Source: Lysobacter_C viscosus (GTDB taxonomy: Bacteria; Pseudomonadota; Gammaproteobacteria; Xanthomonadales; Xanthomonadaceae). Taken from it: a stretch of 64,000 nucleotides of DNA. The notes beneath the pieces were generated by a model. That model was not told the DNA's origin, did no database searches, and saw only the letters and a list, made by a program, of their open reading frames with translations. Both the position numbers and the translations under genes were made by a program. The number at the start of each line of letters is the position of its first letter. The first letter of the stretch is position 1. This document shows, piece after piece, positions 34,386-44,753 of this stretch. Where the stretch lies: the NCBI RefSeq assembly GCF_046600715.1, contig NZ_JBJMAV010000008.1:1-64000 (forward strand). Direction: 5' to 3'.

Positions 34386-35282
34386 ATGACCATCCTCCAC
34401 CAGATCGACCCCATTGCCCTGGACCTGGGCCCGCTCCAGGTCCACTGGTATGGCGTCATGTACCTGCTCGGCTTCGGCCTGGCGTGGTGGCTGGGTCGCC
34501 GTCGCGTGCGTGAGGGCCGCTTGCCCGGCGTGGACGAACAGGCCTACGGCGACCTCCTGTTCTACGCCATGCTCGGCGTCGTCCTCGGGGGGCGGCTGGG
34601 CTACGTGTTCTTCTATGCATTCGATGCCCTGCGCGACGACCCGCTGATGCTGCTGCGGATCTGGGAAGGCGGCATGAGCTTCCACGGCGGGCTTGTCGGG
34701 GTCATGGCCGCAGCGCTGTGGTGGGCGCGGAAACACCGCCTGCACTTCTTCGACGTGATGGACTTCGTCGCGCCGCTGGTGCCTCCAGGTCTCGGCTTCG
34801 GTCGCCTGGGCAACTATGTCGGTGGCGAGTTGTGGGGCAAGACGACGGATGCGGGTTGGGGGGTCATCTTCCCGGGCGCGCCGATGGATGAGTACGCCGG
34901 CGCATCGATGGACCGCCTGAGGGAACTGCACGCGTCGGGCGCCCTCGATGCCTACGCCCGACATCCCTCGCAGCTCTACCAGGCTCTTCTGGAGGGGTTG
35001 GTGATGTTCGTCGTGCTCTGGTGGTACTCCCGCAAGCCGCGGCCACGCTATGCGGTTTCCGGTCTGTTCGCCCTTCTCTACGGCTGCTTCCGTTTGCTGG
35101 TGGAGTTCGTGCGCGTGCCGGATGCCCAGCTCGGATACCTCGCGTTCGGCTGGCTGACCATGGGCCAGGTGCTGAGCCTGCCGCTGATCGCGATCGGCCT
35201 GTTCCTGCTTTGGCTTTCCAGGCGTTCGCCGACCCTGCTGCCGGCGCCAGCCGGCTCGTCCGCGCCACTGGCCCGGACCTGA
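34386..35282 (+). CDS. lgt: Prolipoprotein diacylglyceryl transferase
   Basis: Transfers diacylglycerol from phosphatidylglycerol to the lipobox cysteine, the first step of lipoprotein maturation, in the inner membrane. 298 aa with about seven transmembrane helices. Key motifs: 'GGRLGYVFFY', 'GGMSFHGGLVG' (essential His), 'GRLGNYVGGELWGK' (the family signature, with Arg and Asn kept and the second Asn of the usual 'NGELWG' replaced by Gly), and 'HPSQLYQALLEG'. It is followed one base later by thyA, a common linkage. Confidence 0.96.
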   Translation: MTILHQIDPIALDLGPLQVHWYGVMYLLGFGLAWWLGRRRVREGRLPGVDEQAYGDLLFYAMLGVVLGGRLGYVFFYAFDALRDDPLMLLRIWEGGMSFHGGLVGVMAAALWWARKHRLHFFDVMDFVAPLVPPGLGFGRLGNYVGGELWGKTTDAGWGVIFPGAPMDEYAGASMDRLRELHASGALDAYARHPSQLYQALLEGLVMFVVLWWYSRKPRPRYAVSGLFALLYGCFRLLVEFVRVPDAQLGYLAFGWLTMGQVLSLPLIAIGLFLLWLSRRSPTLLPAPAGSSAPLART

Positions 35283-35283
35283 C

Positions 35284-36078
35284 ATGCACGCCTACCTCGA
35301 CCTGCTGCGCCACGTCCTTGAGCAAGGGTGCGACAAGGCTGACCGCACCGGCACCGGCACCCGCTCGGTGTTCGGCTGGCAGATGCGATTCAACCTGGAA
35401 GACGGCTTCCCGCTGGTTACCACCAAGAAGCTGCACCTGCGTTCGATCATCCACGAGCTGCTGTGGTTCCTGCAGGGCGGCACCAACGTCGCCTACCTGC
35501 GCGAGAACAAGGTCTCGATCTGGGACGAGTGGGCAGACGCCGATGGCGAGCTGGGTCCGGTCTATGGCAAGCAGTGGCGCCGCTGGGCTGGTTCCGATGG
35601 CGTCGAGATCGACCAGGTCCGTTGGGTGGTGGAGGAAATCAAGCGCAACCCGGACTCGCGCCGGCTGATCGTTTCCGCGTGGAATGTCGCCGACCTGCCG
35701 CACATGGCGCTGATGCCCTGCCACACGCTGTTCCAGTTCTACGTGGCGGACGGGAAGCTGAGTTGCCAGTTGTACCAACGCAGCGGTGACATCTTCCTGG
35801 GGGTGCCGTTCAACATCGCCAGTTACGCCCTGTTGACCCACATGGTCGCGCAGGCCTGCGGGCTGGGGGTGGGTGACTTCGTGCACACGCTGGGCGATGC
35901 GCACCTGTACTCCAACCACCTCGATCAGGCACGCGAGCAGCTGTCGCGGTCACCGCGTCCATTGCCGAGGCTGCGATTGAACCCGGGCGTCAGCGACCTG
36001 TTCGCGTTCGGTTTCGATGACATCGCCATCGAGGGCTACGACCCGCATCCGGCGATCAAGGCGCCGGTCGCGGTGTGA
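35284..36078 (+). CDS. thyA: Thymidylate synthase
   Basis: Methylates dUMP to dTMP using methylene-tetrahydrofolate. The 264-aa protein has the same length and numbering as E. coli ThyA, with catalytic C146 in 'LMPCHTLFQF', 'DRTGTGTRSVFG', 'YQRSGDIFLGVPFNIASYALL' (in parts) and 'YDPHPAIKAPVAV' at the C-terminus. It overlaps folA by 4 bp (GTGA), coupling the two enzymes of the dTMP/folate cycle. Confidence 0.98.
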   Translation: MHAYLDLLRHVLEQGCDKADRTGTGTRSVFGWQMRFNLEDGFPLVTTKKLHLRSIIHELLWFLQGGTNVAYLRENKVSIWDEWADADGELGPVYGKQWRRWAGSDGVEIDQVRWVVEEIKRNPDSRRLIVSAWNVADLPHMALMPCHTLFQFYVADGKLSCQLYQRSGDIFLGVPFNIASYALLTHMVAQACGLGVGDFVHTLGDAHLYSNHLDQAREQLSRSPRPLPRLRLNPGVSDLFAFGFDDIAIEGYDPHPAIKAPVAV

Positions 36079-36605
36079 GCGTGTCCGCGCCGCTGCCGGC
36101 GCTGGTGCTGGTCGCGGCACTTGATCGAAACGGCGCGATCGGCCGCGACAACGAGCTGCCGTGGCGCCTGCCCGACGACCTGAAGCGGTTCAAGGCGCTC
36201 ACGCTGGGCAAGCCCGTGCTGATGGGGCGGCGTACCGCCGAATCGCTGGGACGGGCCTTGCCCGGCCGCAGCAACCTGGTGCTGACGCGCTCGGGCGTGG
36301 TGCCGTTCCCGGGCATGCAGCCGGTGGCGTCACTGGAGGAAGCGCGGGAGCTCGCGCGTGGGCTGCGCGCGCCGGAACTGTGCGTCATCGGGGGCGGCGA
36401 GGTGTACGCGCTGACGCTGCCAGCTGCGCACCGCCTGCGCCTCACCTACGTCGATACGCAGGTTGAAGGCGCGGACGCATTTTTCCCGCCGTTTGATGCG
36501 ACCCGCTGGCGCGTCACCCACCGCGAAGCACATGCGGCGGACGCACGGCATGAATTCGCGTTCGAGTTCGTCGACTACGCGTCGCTGGCTGGCGGCGGAG
36601 ACTGA
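36075..36605 (+). CDS. folA: Dihydrofolate reductase
   Basis: Reduces dihydrofolate, the product of ThyA, with NADPH; it is the trimethoprim target. 176 aa. 'LVAALDRNGAIGRDNELPWRLPDDLKRFKALT' (in parts), 'VLMGRRTAESLGRALPGR', 'VIGGGEVYALTLP' and 'ADAFFPPFD' are canonical, with the active-site Asp in 'LPDDLK'. GTG start within the thyA stop. The last 31 bp overlap the 3' end of apaH on the opposite strand. Confidence 0.96.
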   Translation: MSVSAPLPALVLVAALDRNGAIGRDNELPWRLPDDLKRFKALTLGKPVLMGRRTAESLGRALPGRSNLVLTRSGVVPFPGMQPVASLEEARELARGLRAPELCVIGGGEVYALTLPAAHRLRLTYVDTQVEGADAFFPPFDATRWRVTHREAHAADARHEFAFEFVDYASLAGGGD

Positions 36606-37534
36606 GGCCGTGCGTCCGGGCGCCCGGGCTTGCCGCCGCGGCGTCCCGACCGCTGGCCATTGCGTTGGTTGCCAGCGGCCTTGTTGCCGGCACGCGGTCG
36701 GGGCGGGGTGGCCGGCACGTCGCGCCCGGCCACCTGCACCACGCGCAACTCATCCGTGTCGAGCTGCAGCGCCGTCAGGCGCCCTCCCCACACGGCGCCC
36801 GTGTCGATCGCATGGACGCCATGGCCGATGAACAGGCCCAGCGTCGACCAGTGACCGCACACGATTTTGAGGTCGCGCGCCACGCGCCCGGGTGTTTCGT
36901 ACCAGGGGTACAGGCCGGCGGACTGGGTCCCGGGTTCGCCCTTTTCCTCGAACGCGATACGCCCGCGCGGCGAGCAGTACCGGAGCCGGGTGAACGCATT
37001 GATGATCGCCCGGTGGCGGTCCATGCCTCCAAGGCGGGGATGCCACGCCGGCTGGTCGCCGTACATGTGCTTGAGCAGGCGCGAGGGCTGGTCACCGTGC
37101 AGTTTCTCCTCCACCTCGCGCGCCAGTTTTTCGGCCTGCTGCGTTGTCCAGGACGGCAACATGCCCGCATGCAGCATCATCCAGCCGAGTTCGCGGTCGA
37201 CATGCACCAGCTTCTGCCGGCGAAGCCATCCCAGCAGTTCGTCCCGGTCCCCGGCCATGACCACCCGCTGCAGGTCGGGGTTGACCTTGCGCTGCTCTTC
37301 TTCGCGGCGCTCGCCGATGGCAAGCAGCGACAGGTCGTGGTTGCCGAGTACCACCACGGCGTTCTCCCGCAGTGAATGCACCAGTCGCAGCGTTTCCAGC
37401 GACTGCCCGCCGCGGTTGACGAGGTCACCGCAGAACCACAGCGTGTCACGCGCCGGATCGAATGCGATGGCGTCCAGCAACCTGCGGGTGACGTCGTAGC
37501 AGCCCTGCAGGTCGCCGATGGCCCAGACGCTCAT
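36575..37534 (-). CDS. apaH: Symmetrical bis(5'-nucleosyl)-tetraphosphatase with basic tail
   Basis: Cleaves Ap4A (and removes Np4 caps from RNA) to two ADP. The metallophosphatase motifs are 'GDLQGC', 'CGDLVNRGGQSLET' and 'VVLGNHDLSLLA', with 'YGDQPAWHP' and 'CGHWSTLG' following. At 319 aa it is about 40 longer than E. coli ApaH. The extra C-terminus (~260–319) is rich in Arg, Gly, Pro, Asn and Gln ('RSGRRGGKPGRP'). The coding end overlaps folA tail-to-tail by 31 bp. It is the last gene of the lptD-to-apaH operon. Confidence 0.95.
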   Translation of the reverse strand: MSVWAIGDLQGCYDVTRRLLDAIAFDPARDTLWFCGDLVNRGGQSLETLRLVHSLRENAVVVLGNHDLSLLAIGERREEEQRKVNPDLQRVVMAGDRDELLGWLRRQKLVHVDRELGWMMLHAGMLPSWTTQQAEKLAREVEEKLHGDQPSRLLKHMYGDQPAWHPRLGGMDRHRAIINAFTRLRYCSPRGRIAFEEKGEPGTQSAGLYPWYETPGRVARDLKIVCGHWSTLGLFIGHGVHAIDTGAVWGGRLTALQLDTDELRVVQVAGRDVPATPPRPRAGNKAAGNQRNGQRSGRRGGKPGRPDARPQSPPPASDA

Positions 37535-37544
37535 GGCCGCGCCA

Positions 37545-37928
37545 TCAGTGCAGGGTCCGAGGCACGCTCAGCGTGAACGCCGGGATCGGAACCTCGAAGC
37601 GGGTGCCGTCGTCGGCGACCATCGCATAACTGCCCTCCATGGTGCCCAGGTCGGTCTCCAGTACCGCACCGGAGGTGTATTCGAAACCCTCCCCAGGATC
37701 CAGGTGCGGTTGCTCGCCGACCACGCCTTCGCCACGCACCTCCTGCACCTTCCCGTTGGCGTCGGTGATGCGCCAGTGCCGCCGCAGCAGTTGCGCGGGG
37801 ACGCAGCCACGGTTGTGGATGTGGATCGTATAGGCGAATACGTAGCGGTCCTGGTCGGGCGCGGACTGCTCGTCCAGGAACCGGGTTTCGACTTCGACGT
37901 CGACAGCGTAAGTGGGGCGGGGCTCCAT
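37545..37928 (-). CDS. apaG: ApaG protein
   Basis: A 127-aa single-domain beta-sandwich protein of the ApaG family, linked in E. coli to Co2+ resistance and Mg2+ efflux; biochemical role unclear. Typical stretches: 'YTIHIHNRGCVPAQLLRRHWRITDANGKVQEV' (in parts), 'GVVGEQPHLDPGEGFEYTSGAVLETDLGTMEGSY' (in parts) and 'FEVPIPAFTLS'. It lies 10 bp upstream of apaH in the conserved rsmA-apaG-apaH order. Confidence 0.96.
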   Translation of the reverse strand: MEPRPTYAVDVEVETRFLDEQSAPDQDRYVFAYTIHIHNRGCVPAQLLRRHWRITDANGKVQEVRGEGVVGEQPHLDPGEGFEYTSGAVLETDLGTMEGSYAMVADDGTRFEVPIPAFTLSVPRTLH

Positions 37929-38067
37929 AGGACGCGAAGTTTACGTGGCCCGGCGGTGCATTGGGCATGAAACCGCCGTGTGCATCGGTGATCGATGGTC
38001 GGAATGTCCGCGCATCAAGTGCATGCGTGGAGCGGAAAGCATCAGCGCCGGATCCAACCGCCCCGGG
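37929..38067. other. Gap between rsmA and apaG
   Basis: 139 bp inside the minus-strand operon. It contains one 7-bp inverted repeat, CGGCGGT (37951–37957) with ACCGCCG (37972–37978), which could fold in the leader ahead of apaG. No gene seen. Confidence 0.35.
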
Positions 38068-38892
38068 TCAGCGAATGTCCGCGCCCCCGGCGAGTGAATT
38101 GGCGAGCCGCACGAAGTCGGCCACCGGCACCTGCTCGGCGCGAAGCGTGGGACTGATGCCGGCGGCACTGATCGCATCGGCGTCGCACACCCGGGAAAGT
38201 GCATTGCGCATCGTCTTGCGGCGCTGGCCGAATGCATCGCGCACCACGCGCGCGAACGTGTCCGGATGGCCAATGCCTATCTCGGTGGTGTCGAGCGGAA
38301 CCAGCCTCACCACGGCGGAGTCCACCTTCGGCGGTGGGCGGAACGCACCCGGCGGCACGGTGAACAGCGCTTCGACCCGGCAGTAGGCCTGCAGCATCAC
38401 GCTCAATCGCCCATACACCTTGCTGCCGGGCGGCGCGGCCATCCGGTCGACCACCTCCTTCTGCAGCATGAAGACCATGTCACGCACGACCGGCGCATGT
38501 TCCAGTACGTGGAACAGGATCGGCGAGGACAGGTTGTAGGGCAGGTTTCCGACCAGGCGCAGGCGCTGGCGAACGCCTTCGGCCAGCGCGGTGAAGTCGA
38601 CCTTCAGCACGTCGCGGTGGATGACCGTCAGTTCCCCGTGGGCGCGGGCCGCCTCGGTCAGCGGCGAGATCAGGTCGCGGTCGAACTCGATGACCGTCAG
38701 CGCGCCATGGCGATCGAGCAGCGGGAAGGTGATGGCGCCCTGGCCCGGCCCGATCTCGACCAAGCGCTCACCGGAGGCGACGTCGACCGGTGGGCCCACC
38801 GCCTGGACGATGCGGTCCACGTAGGTGCGCTCGTGCAGGAAGTGCTGGCCGAGGTGTTTCTTGGCCGGTTCGGTGAAGTGGCTGGCGGGCAT
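38068..38892 (-). CDS. rsmA: 16S rRNA (adenine1518/1519-N6)-dimethyltransferase
   Basis: KsgA, which dimethylates A1518 and A1519 late in 30S assembly using SAM. 274 aa. 'KKHLGQHFLHE', the SAM motif 'LVEIGPGQGAITFPLL', 'VIEFDRDL' and the catalytic 'VGNLPYNLSSPIL' are intact, with 'PGAFRPPPKVDSAVVRL' near the C-terminal domain. It is followed by apaG-apaH and preceded by pdxA (50 bp). Confidence 0.97.
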   Translation of the reverse strand: MPASHFTEPAKKHLGQHFLHERTYVDRIVQAVGPPVDVASGERLVEIGPGQGAITFPLLDRHGALTVIEFDRDLISPLTEAARAHGELTVIHRDVLKVDFTALAEGVRQRLRLVGNLPYNLSSPILFHVLEHAPVVRDMVFMLQKEVVDRMAAPPGSKVYGRLSVMLQAYCRVEALFTVPPGAFRPPPKVDSAVVRLVPLDTTEIGIGHPDTFARVVRDAFGQRRKTMRNALSRVCDADAISAAGISPTLRAEQVPVADFVRLANSLAGGADIR

Positions 38893-38942
38893 CGGATGTG
38901 GGGCCTGGGCGGAGTCGGGTGGGGCGCGGCCGCGTGTGCGCG

Positions 38943-39953
38943 TCAGCCGGCGGCGGCGCGGTCGAAGGCGGCCCGGGCATGGACGATACGCGCGCAGGTG
39001 TCGGCGGCGGCGTACAGGCTGGACGGGTCGGCGGTGCCGCGACCGGCCAGGTCGAGCGCGGTGCCATGGTCCACCGCCACGCGCGGGTAGGGCAGCCCGA
39101 GGGTGACGTTGACCGCTTCCTCGAACCCGCTGAACTTCAGCACCGGCAGGCCCTGGTCGTGGTACATGGCCAGGACGGCCGCGAAGCCACGCAGCTTGGC
39201 AGGAAGGAACGCGGTGTCGGCCGGCAGCGGCCCGACCAGCGCCATGCCGGTCGCCCGCAGGCGGTCCAGCACCGGCTCGATCACGTCTGCCTCTTCGCTG
39301 CCCAGGTGACCGGCTTCGCCCGCATGGGGGTTCAGTCCCAGCACCGCGATGGTCGGGGCAGGCAAGCCGAAGTCACGCTGCAGGGCGCGGTGGAGGATCC
39401 GCAGTGTCCGCTCGAGCGGCGCATCGGCAATGGCGTCGGCGACCTCGCGCAGGGGCAGGTGGGTCGTGGCCAGCGCGACCCGCGCGGTGGCATTGGCCAG
39501 CATCATCACCACGTCGCAGGCGGAATGATCGGCCAGCAGCTCGGTGGTGCCGGTGTAGGCGATGCCACCGAGGTTGATGGTGGCCTTGTGCACCGGGCCG
39601 GTGACCATGCCGTCCATTTCGCCCCGTTGGCAGGCATCGGCGGCGGCGTGGAGTGCAAGAACCACGCTGGCCGCGTTGGCCGGATCGGGCACGCCGGGCT
39701 GGGCAGGGTGCGCGTGCGGGGTGTCGATGAAGGCCAGCGTGCCGGGGCGGCTGCCGGCGCCGGCGGAGCGGGGGGCCACCAGTTCCAGCGGAAGCCCGAG
39801 TCGTGCGGCCGCCTCACGCAATGCATTGGCGTCGGCAAAAGCGGTCAGGGTGTAATCGCGTACTCGCTGCGCGAGCCGCACGCAGAGCTCGGGACCGACG
39901 CCGGCAGGCTCGCCGGGGACCAGCGCGAGCCGGGGCAGCGGGCCGGATACCAC
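38943..39953 (-). CDS. pdxA: 4-hydroxythreonine-4-phosphate dehydrogenase
   Basis: NAD-dependent oxidation and decarboxylation of 4-phosphohydroxy-threonine in pyridoxal 5'-phosphate synthesis. 336 aa from GTG 39953, which follows the surA stop by one base; the open frame upstream is only the surA shadow. Motifs: 'LVPGEPAGVGPELC', 'DGMVTGPVHKATINLGGIAYTGTTE' (in parts, with metal His), 'NPHAGEAGHLGSEE', 'YHDQGLPVLKF' and 'VDHGTALDLAG'. Confidence 0.96.
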   Translation of the reverse strand: MVSGPLPRLALVPGEPAGVGPELCVRLAQRVRDYTLTAFADANALREAAARLGLPLELVAPRSAGAGSRPGTLAFIDTPHAHPAQPGVPDPANAASVVLALHAAADACQRGEMDGMVTGPVHKATINLGGIAYTGTTELLADHSACDVVMMLANATARVALATTHLPLREVADAIADAPLERTLRILHRALQRDFGLPAPTIAVLGLNPHAGEAGHLGSEEADVIEPVLDRLRATGMALVGPLPADTAFLPAKLRGFAAVLAMYHDQGLPVLKFSGFEEAVNVTLGLPYPRVAVDHGTALDLAGRGTADPSSLYAAADTCARIVHARAAFDRAAAG

Positions 39954-39954
39954 G

Positions 39955-41304
39955 TCAGCCGCCCGTGGCGGGCGCCTGGCTCTCCTGCGTTTCGGCTGCC
40001 GGGCCGACGCGAACGTCGACGAAGGCTTCGCCACGCATCTCCCGGAGGAAGCGGTTCCACTCGTCTTCCAGCTTGCGGCGGCCGATGGTCTCGCTCACCT
40101 GGACGCGAAGGTCGCTGTTGCCGACGTCGGCCTGGCGGCTCTCGTCGCGACGGATGATGTGCCAGCCGGCCTCGGTGCGCAGCGGCTGGGAAACCTCGCC
40201 GTCGGCCAGTGCCGCCACGGCGCTGCCGAACTCGGGCCCGAACTGGTCTGCGGTGAACCAGCCCAGGTCACCCCCGCGCGCTTGGGAGCTGGCGTCCTGG
40301 GAGCTTTCGCGGGCCACCTCGGCGAAGTCCGCGCCGCCGGCGATCCGGGCACGCAATGTGTCGGCGGCGGCCTTGGCTTCCGCCTCGTCCACGCCGTTGC
40401 CCACGCGGACCAGGATGTGGCCGGCGCGGTACTGGGTCACCAGGTTCGGACCGGCCTGGCTGGCGTCACGGACCTCGACCAGTTGCAGCAACTGGTACCC
40501 GCTTGGGCCGCGCAGGGGGGCGCTTACACCCCCGGGCTGCAAGCCGCGCACCAGTTGCGCGAACGCGGTGGGGATCTCGTCCAGGTTGCGCCAGCCCAGG
40601 TCACCGCCCTCCAGGGCGTTGGGGCTGTCGGAATAACGGACAGCCGCCGCGGCGAAGTCCATCTCACCCCGGTCAAGAAGGCTCTTCACGCCTTCGATCT
40701 TCTGCTGCGCGATCTGCAGCTGTTCGGGCGTGGCCGCTTCAGGCACCGCGACCAGGATGTGTGCCAGGCGGTACTGCTCGCCCGCACCCTGCTGGGCCTG
40801 CATTGCAGCGTCGATCTCCGCCTCGCTCACCGAAACGCGGCTCTGGGCGAACCGCTGTCGCAGGCGCTGGATCGTCAATTCATCCCGGATAGAGCTGCGG
40901 AACTCCGCGAAGGAGCTGCCGTCGCGCGCTACCTGCTGTGCCAGTTGCTCGACCGTCATGCCGTTCTGCGCCGCCAGAGCGGACACTGCCTGGTCGACTT
41001 CCTGGTCGTTTATGCGCACGCCGGTGGCGTTGGCCCGCGCCACCTGCAGCTTCACCAGGACCAGCCGCTCGATCACCTGCCGCTCGAGTATCTCGCGCGG
41101 CGGCAGCTGGTCTTCGCGCCCGGCGTACTGCGACAGGACGTTGGCCATGGCGCGATCGAGTTCGCTGCGCAGTACGACGTCCTCGTCGACCACCGCGGCG
41201 ATGCCTTCGATCGGCTGCACGGACTGGGCCCGGGCAATGGAGGGAAGCAGGACGGGCGACGCGGTGAGCGTCGCGGCGAGGACGCACGCGAGGAGTGTCT
41301 TCAT
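39955..41304 (-). CDS. surA: Periplasmic chaperone/peptidyl-prolyl isomerase SurA
   Basis: Delivers unfolded outer-membrane proteins, LptD included, to the BAM complex. 449 aa with a signal peptide (1–~26, cut after ARA). Then the SurA N-domain ('IAAVVDEDVVLRSELDRAM'), two parvulin domains (about 180–280 and 295–395, each with 'HILV' and 'GGDLGW' signatures) and a C-terminal helix. ATG 41304 overlaps the lptD stop by 4 bp (ATGA). Confidence 0.96.
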   Translation of the reverse strand: MKTLLACVLAATLTASPVLLPSIARAQSVQPIEGIAAVVDEDVVLRSELDRAMANVLSQYAGREDQLPPREILERQVIERLVLVKLQVARANATGVRINDQEVDQAVSALAAQNGMTVEQLAQQVARDGSSFAEFRSSIRDELTIQRLRQRFAQSRVSVSEAEIDAAMQAQQGAGEQYRLAHILVAVPEAATPEQLQIAQQKIEGVKSLLDRGEMDFAAAAVRYSDSPNALEGGDLGWRNLDEIPTAFAQLVRGLQPGGVSAPLRGPSGYQLLQLVEVRDASQAGPNLVTQYRAGHILVRVGNGVDEAEAKAAADTLRARIAGGADFAEVARESSQDASSQARGGDLGWFTADQFGPEFGSAVAALADGEVSQPLRTEAGWHIIRRDESRQADVGNSDLRVQVSETIGRRKLEDEWNRFLREMRGEAFVDVRVGPAAETQESQAPATGG

Positions 41305-43646
41305 AGGATCGGGTCGGGGGTGTGTTCGACGTTGCCGGTCGGCAGGGAGGACGGCGGTACGAGGTAGAGGTCGTCGCGGTCGTAGCCGAGAATAGCACGC
41401 CGCAGAACGCCCTCCGTCTTCTGGCCGGCCGAGCCCAGGCCCTTGAGTTCGATCTCCAGGCGGAGGGAATCGTCAAGGTCGCCGTCACGGTCGCGGATGT
41501 AGCGGCGGGCCACCAGCCGGGCCGCCAGGCAGCAGCTTTCCCACTGGATGCCGGCAATGGACTCCAGCAGCTTGTTTTCTTCCAGCGAGTAGTAGTAGCG
41601 GCCCACCAGGCTCCAGTTCCGGTTGATCGGATACAGGAACGAGAAGTCGACCTGCTCCACCAGGTCGCGGCGGTAGCGGTAGCCCAGGTTGACCACGCCG
41701 TAGTCGCCGACCAGGTAGCGCGCGCGGATGCTGGCCAGGTCCTCCCGGCGGAACTTGGGGTCCCACTGGTAGGCGGCGTTGATGGTCCAGCGATCGGTGG
41801 GGGAAAAGCCCACGTCCGCCACCCATGCCGACCGGCCCCGCTCGACGGGGCTTTCGCCGGGCACCACCACGCGGCTGTCGTTGAAGTACTGGATCTGGCC
41901 AAGGCTGGCCGACAGGCGTTCGCGCCCGTCGGCTTCGCTGATGAAGCGGGTGGTCACCGCGGTGGTCAGCTGGTTGGCATCGATCTGCCGGTCCGGGCCG
42001 GTGTAGCGGTTGTCCCGGAACAGCTGGCCCCAGCTGAAGGTCATCGGGCGCGTGTCGAAAAGCGGCAGCCCGGTCTGGTCGCGGTACGGCGCGTTCAGGT
42101 AGAACATGCGCGGTTCAAGGGTCTGCAGGTAGCGCTTGCCCAGGACGGTCGTTTCGCGGTCGAAGAACAGCCCGGCATCCACCGAGGTGATGGGCAGGCT
42201 ACGGGTCGGCGCATCGTTGCCCAGGCGGGCGGCCAGGTCATCGTCCAGCTGGTAGGCCGTATAGCGCCAGGCCACCTTGGGCGTCAGGAACCAGCTCGCG
42301 CCCTCCAAAGGCATTGCCAGATAGGGCTTGATGTCCAGCCGGCTGCCCTCGTCGCGTACCGAATGCTGGAAGCGCACCGCTTCGGCATTGAGCCCCGCCT
42401 GGAACCAGCGGCCGAACGGCTGCGACCAGTTGACGTAGGCACGGGGCAGGCGGTCGTAGCGCAACTGGCGCTCGGTCAGCGTGTAGTCGGCCAGTTGCTG
42501 GTGGTCCGCCATGAGGCCGGCGTCCCAGTAGCGGCCACGCCCGAACAGCCCCGCCGTGCTCGTGATCGTGTAGCGCGACACCGCATAGAGGCTGTTGCTG
42601 AAGTCCTCGAGATAGTGCGGGTCGCTGACCCAGCCCAGGTTGGCGCGCGCGTACCAGGCCCGGTTGAGGTCGTGGTTGGCGGTCATGCGGAACAGCCCGC
42701 GTTCGTCGGGCAACTCACCCATCGAGCGGAGATAGCGGTCCGGTTCGCGTTCGGGCAGGCGATCGTCAGGCATCCACTCGCCCGACAGGGTGCCGCCGCC
42801 TTCGGGATACAGCCAACGGAACTCCCCGCCCAGCTGCACCCCGCGGTCGGACATCAGGCGGGGGGTGAGGGTGGCGTCGTAGTTGGGCGCCAGGTTGAGG
42901 TAGATGGGCTGCTTGTAGTCGAAGCCGTTCCGGCCCGACAGCGAGATGGAGGGATACAACAGGCCGGTCCGGCGCCGGTCGTCGACGGGGAACATGAACC
43001 AGGGCACGTACAGCACCGGCACCTTGCCGATCCTCAAGGTGGCATTGCGGGCCACGCCCATGCCTTCCTCGGTGTCGATATCGATCCGGCCGGCTCGCAA
43101 CTGCCAGCCGGGTTCGGACGGGTCGCACGTGGTGTAGGTCGAGCCCACCAGCGAGCCGTAACGGCCGCGCAATTCAATCCGGTCGGCCCCGCCGTGACCT
43201 CGACGATCGGTCAGCTGGTACTGCAGGTTCTCGATCCGGTGGGTGTCCGCGTTCTGGTCGCCTTCGGCGCGTTCGGCCACGATCCGCATCCCCGCGTCCT
43301 GGTAGCGGATGCTGCCCTCGGCGGTATAGCGGCCAGTGTCGGCGTTGTACAGGAGCGAGTCGGTGCCCAGGAACTGGTCGCCGCGGCTCAACCGGACGTT
43401 GTCCTGGACGACGATGTTCTCATCGTCCGAGGCCCGGGCCAGGCTGCCACCCTCGATGTCGGTGGGCGCCTGTGCACGCGCTTCGGGCGTACCGGCGCCT
43501 GCGGCGGCCGTGGGGGCATCGTCGAACGCCGGCACGACATCGGTGACGCGGCACAGGCCCCAGTCCTCGCTTTCGTCCTGGGCGTGGGCCGGCAACGCCA
43601 GCGCGATGCAGAACGAGAGCGGCAACAGGCGGAGGGGTTTGCGCAC
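41301..43646 (-). CDS. lptD: LPS-assembly outer-membrane protein LptD
   Basis: Beta-barrel that inserts LPS into the outer leaflet together with LptE. The start is taken as GTG 43646 (781 aa) because it gives a clean signal peptide ending 'ALPAHAQ'; the frame is open to 43751 but that stretch is not signal-like. An N-terminal OstA/jellyroll domain ('NIVVQDNVRLSRGDQFLGTD', 'RYTAEGSIRYQDAGMRI') precedes the barrel. Cys near the mature N-terminus (GLCRV) and the 'WESCCLAAR' pair near the end are the disulfide cysteines. Heads the operon lptD-surA-pdxA-rsmA-apaG-apaH. Confidence 0.95.
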   Translation of the reverse strand: MRKPLRLLPLSFCIALALPAHAQDESEDWGLCRVTDVVPAFDDAPTAAAGAGTPEARAQAPTDIEGGSLARASDDENIVVQDNVRLSRGDQFLGTDSLLYNADTGRYTAEGSIRYQDAGMRIVAERAEGDQNADTHRIENLQYQLTDRRGHGGADRIELRGRYGSLVGSTYTTCDPSEPGWQLRAGRIDIDTEEGMGVARNATLRIGKVPVLYVPWFMFPVDDRRRTGLLYPSISLSGRNGFDYKQPIYLNLAPNYDATLTPRLMSDRGVQLGGEFRWLYPEGGGTLSGEWMPDDRLPEREPDRYLRSMGELPDERGLFRMTANHDLNRAWYARANLGWVSDPHYLEDFSNSLYAVSRYTITSTAGLFGRGRYWDAGLMADHQQLADYTLTERQLRYDRLPRAYVNWSQPFGRWFQAGLNAEAVRFQHSVRDEGSRLDIKPYLAMPLEGASWFLTPKVAWRYTAYQLDDDLAARLGNDAPTRSLPITSVDAGLFFDRETTVLGKRYLQTLEPRMFYLNAPYRDQTGLPLFDTRPMTFSWGQLFRDNRYTGPDRQIDANQLTTAVTTRFISEADGRERLSASLGQIQYFNDSRVVVPGESPVERGRSAWVADVGFSPTDRWTINAAYQWDPKFRREDLASIRARYLVGDYGVVNLGYRYRRDLVEQVDFSFLYPINRNWSLVGRYYYSLEENKLLESIAGIQWESCCLAARLVARRYIRDRDGDLDDSLRLEIELKGLGSAGQKTEGVLRRAILGYDRDDLYLVPPSSLPTGNVEHTPDPIL

Positions 43647-43823
43647 GCGTCGGTCCGGTCGGCAAAAATGGCCGCTAAGCTTGCCCCATCGTCCGCAGGC
43701 CGGCAACGCGGGGTGCCGGGGGGGCTGCCGGGCGTTCATGTTGTCGAGCACTGCGGGTGCGTGGCAGCTTGCGCTCCCGCCCTTCGCGGCCTCGCAATCG
43801 CGAAGGAGGCACGGCCGCCCGGG

Positions 43824-44749
<926 letters not shown>

Positions 44750-44753
<4 letters not shown>

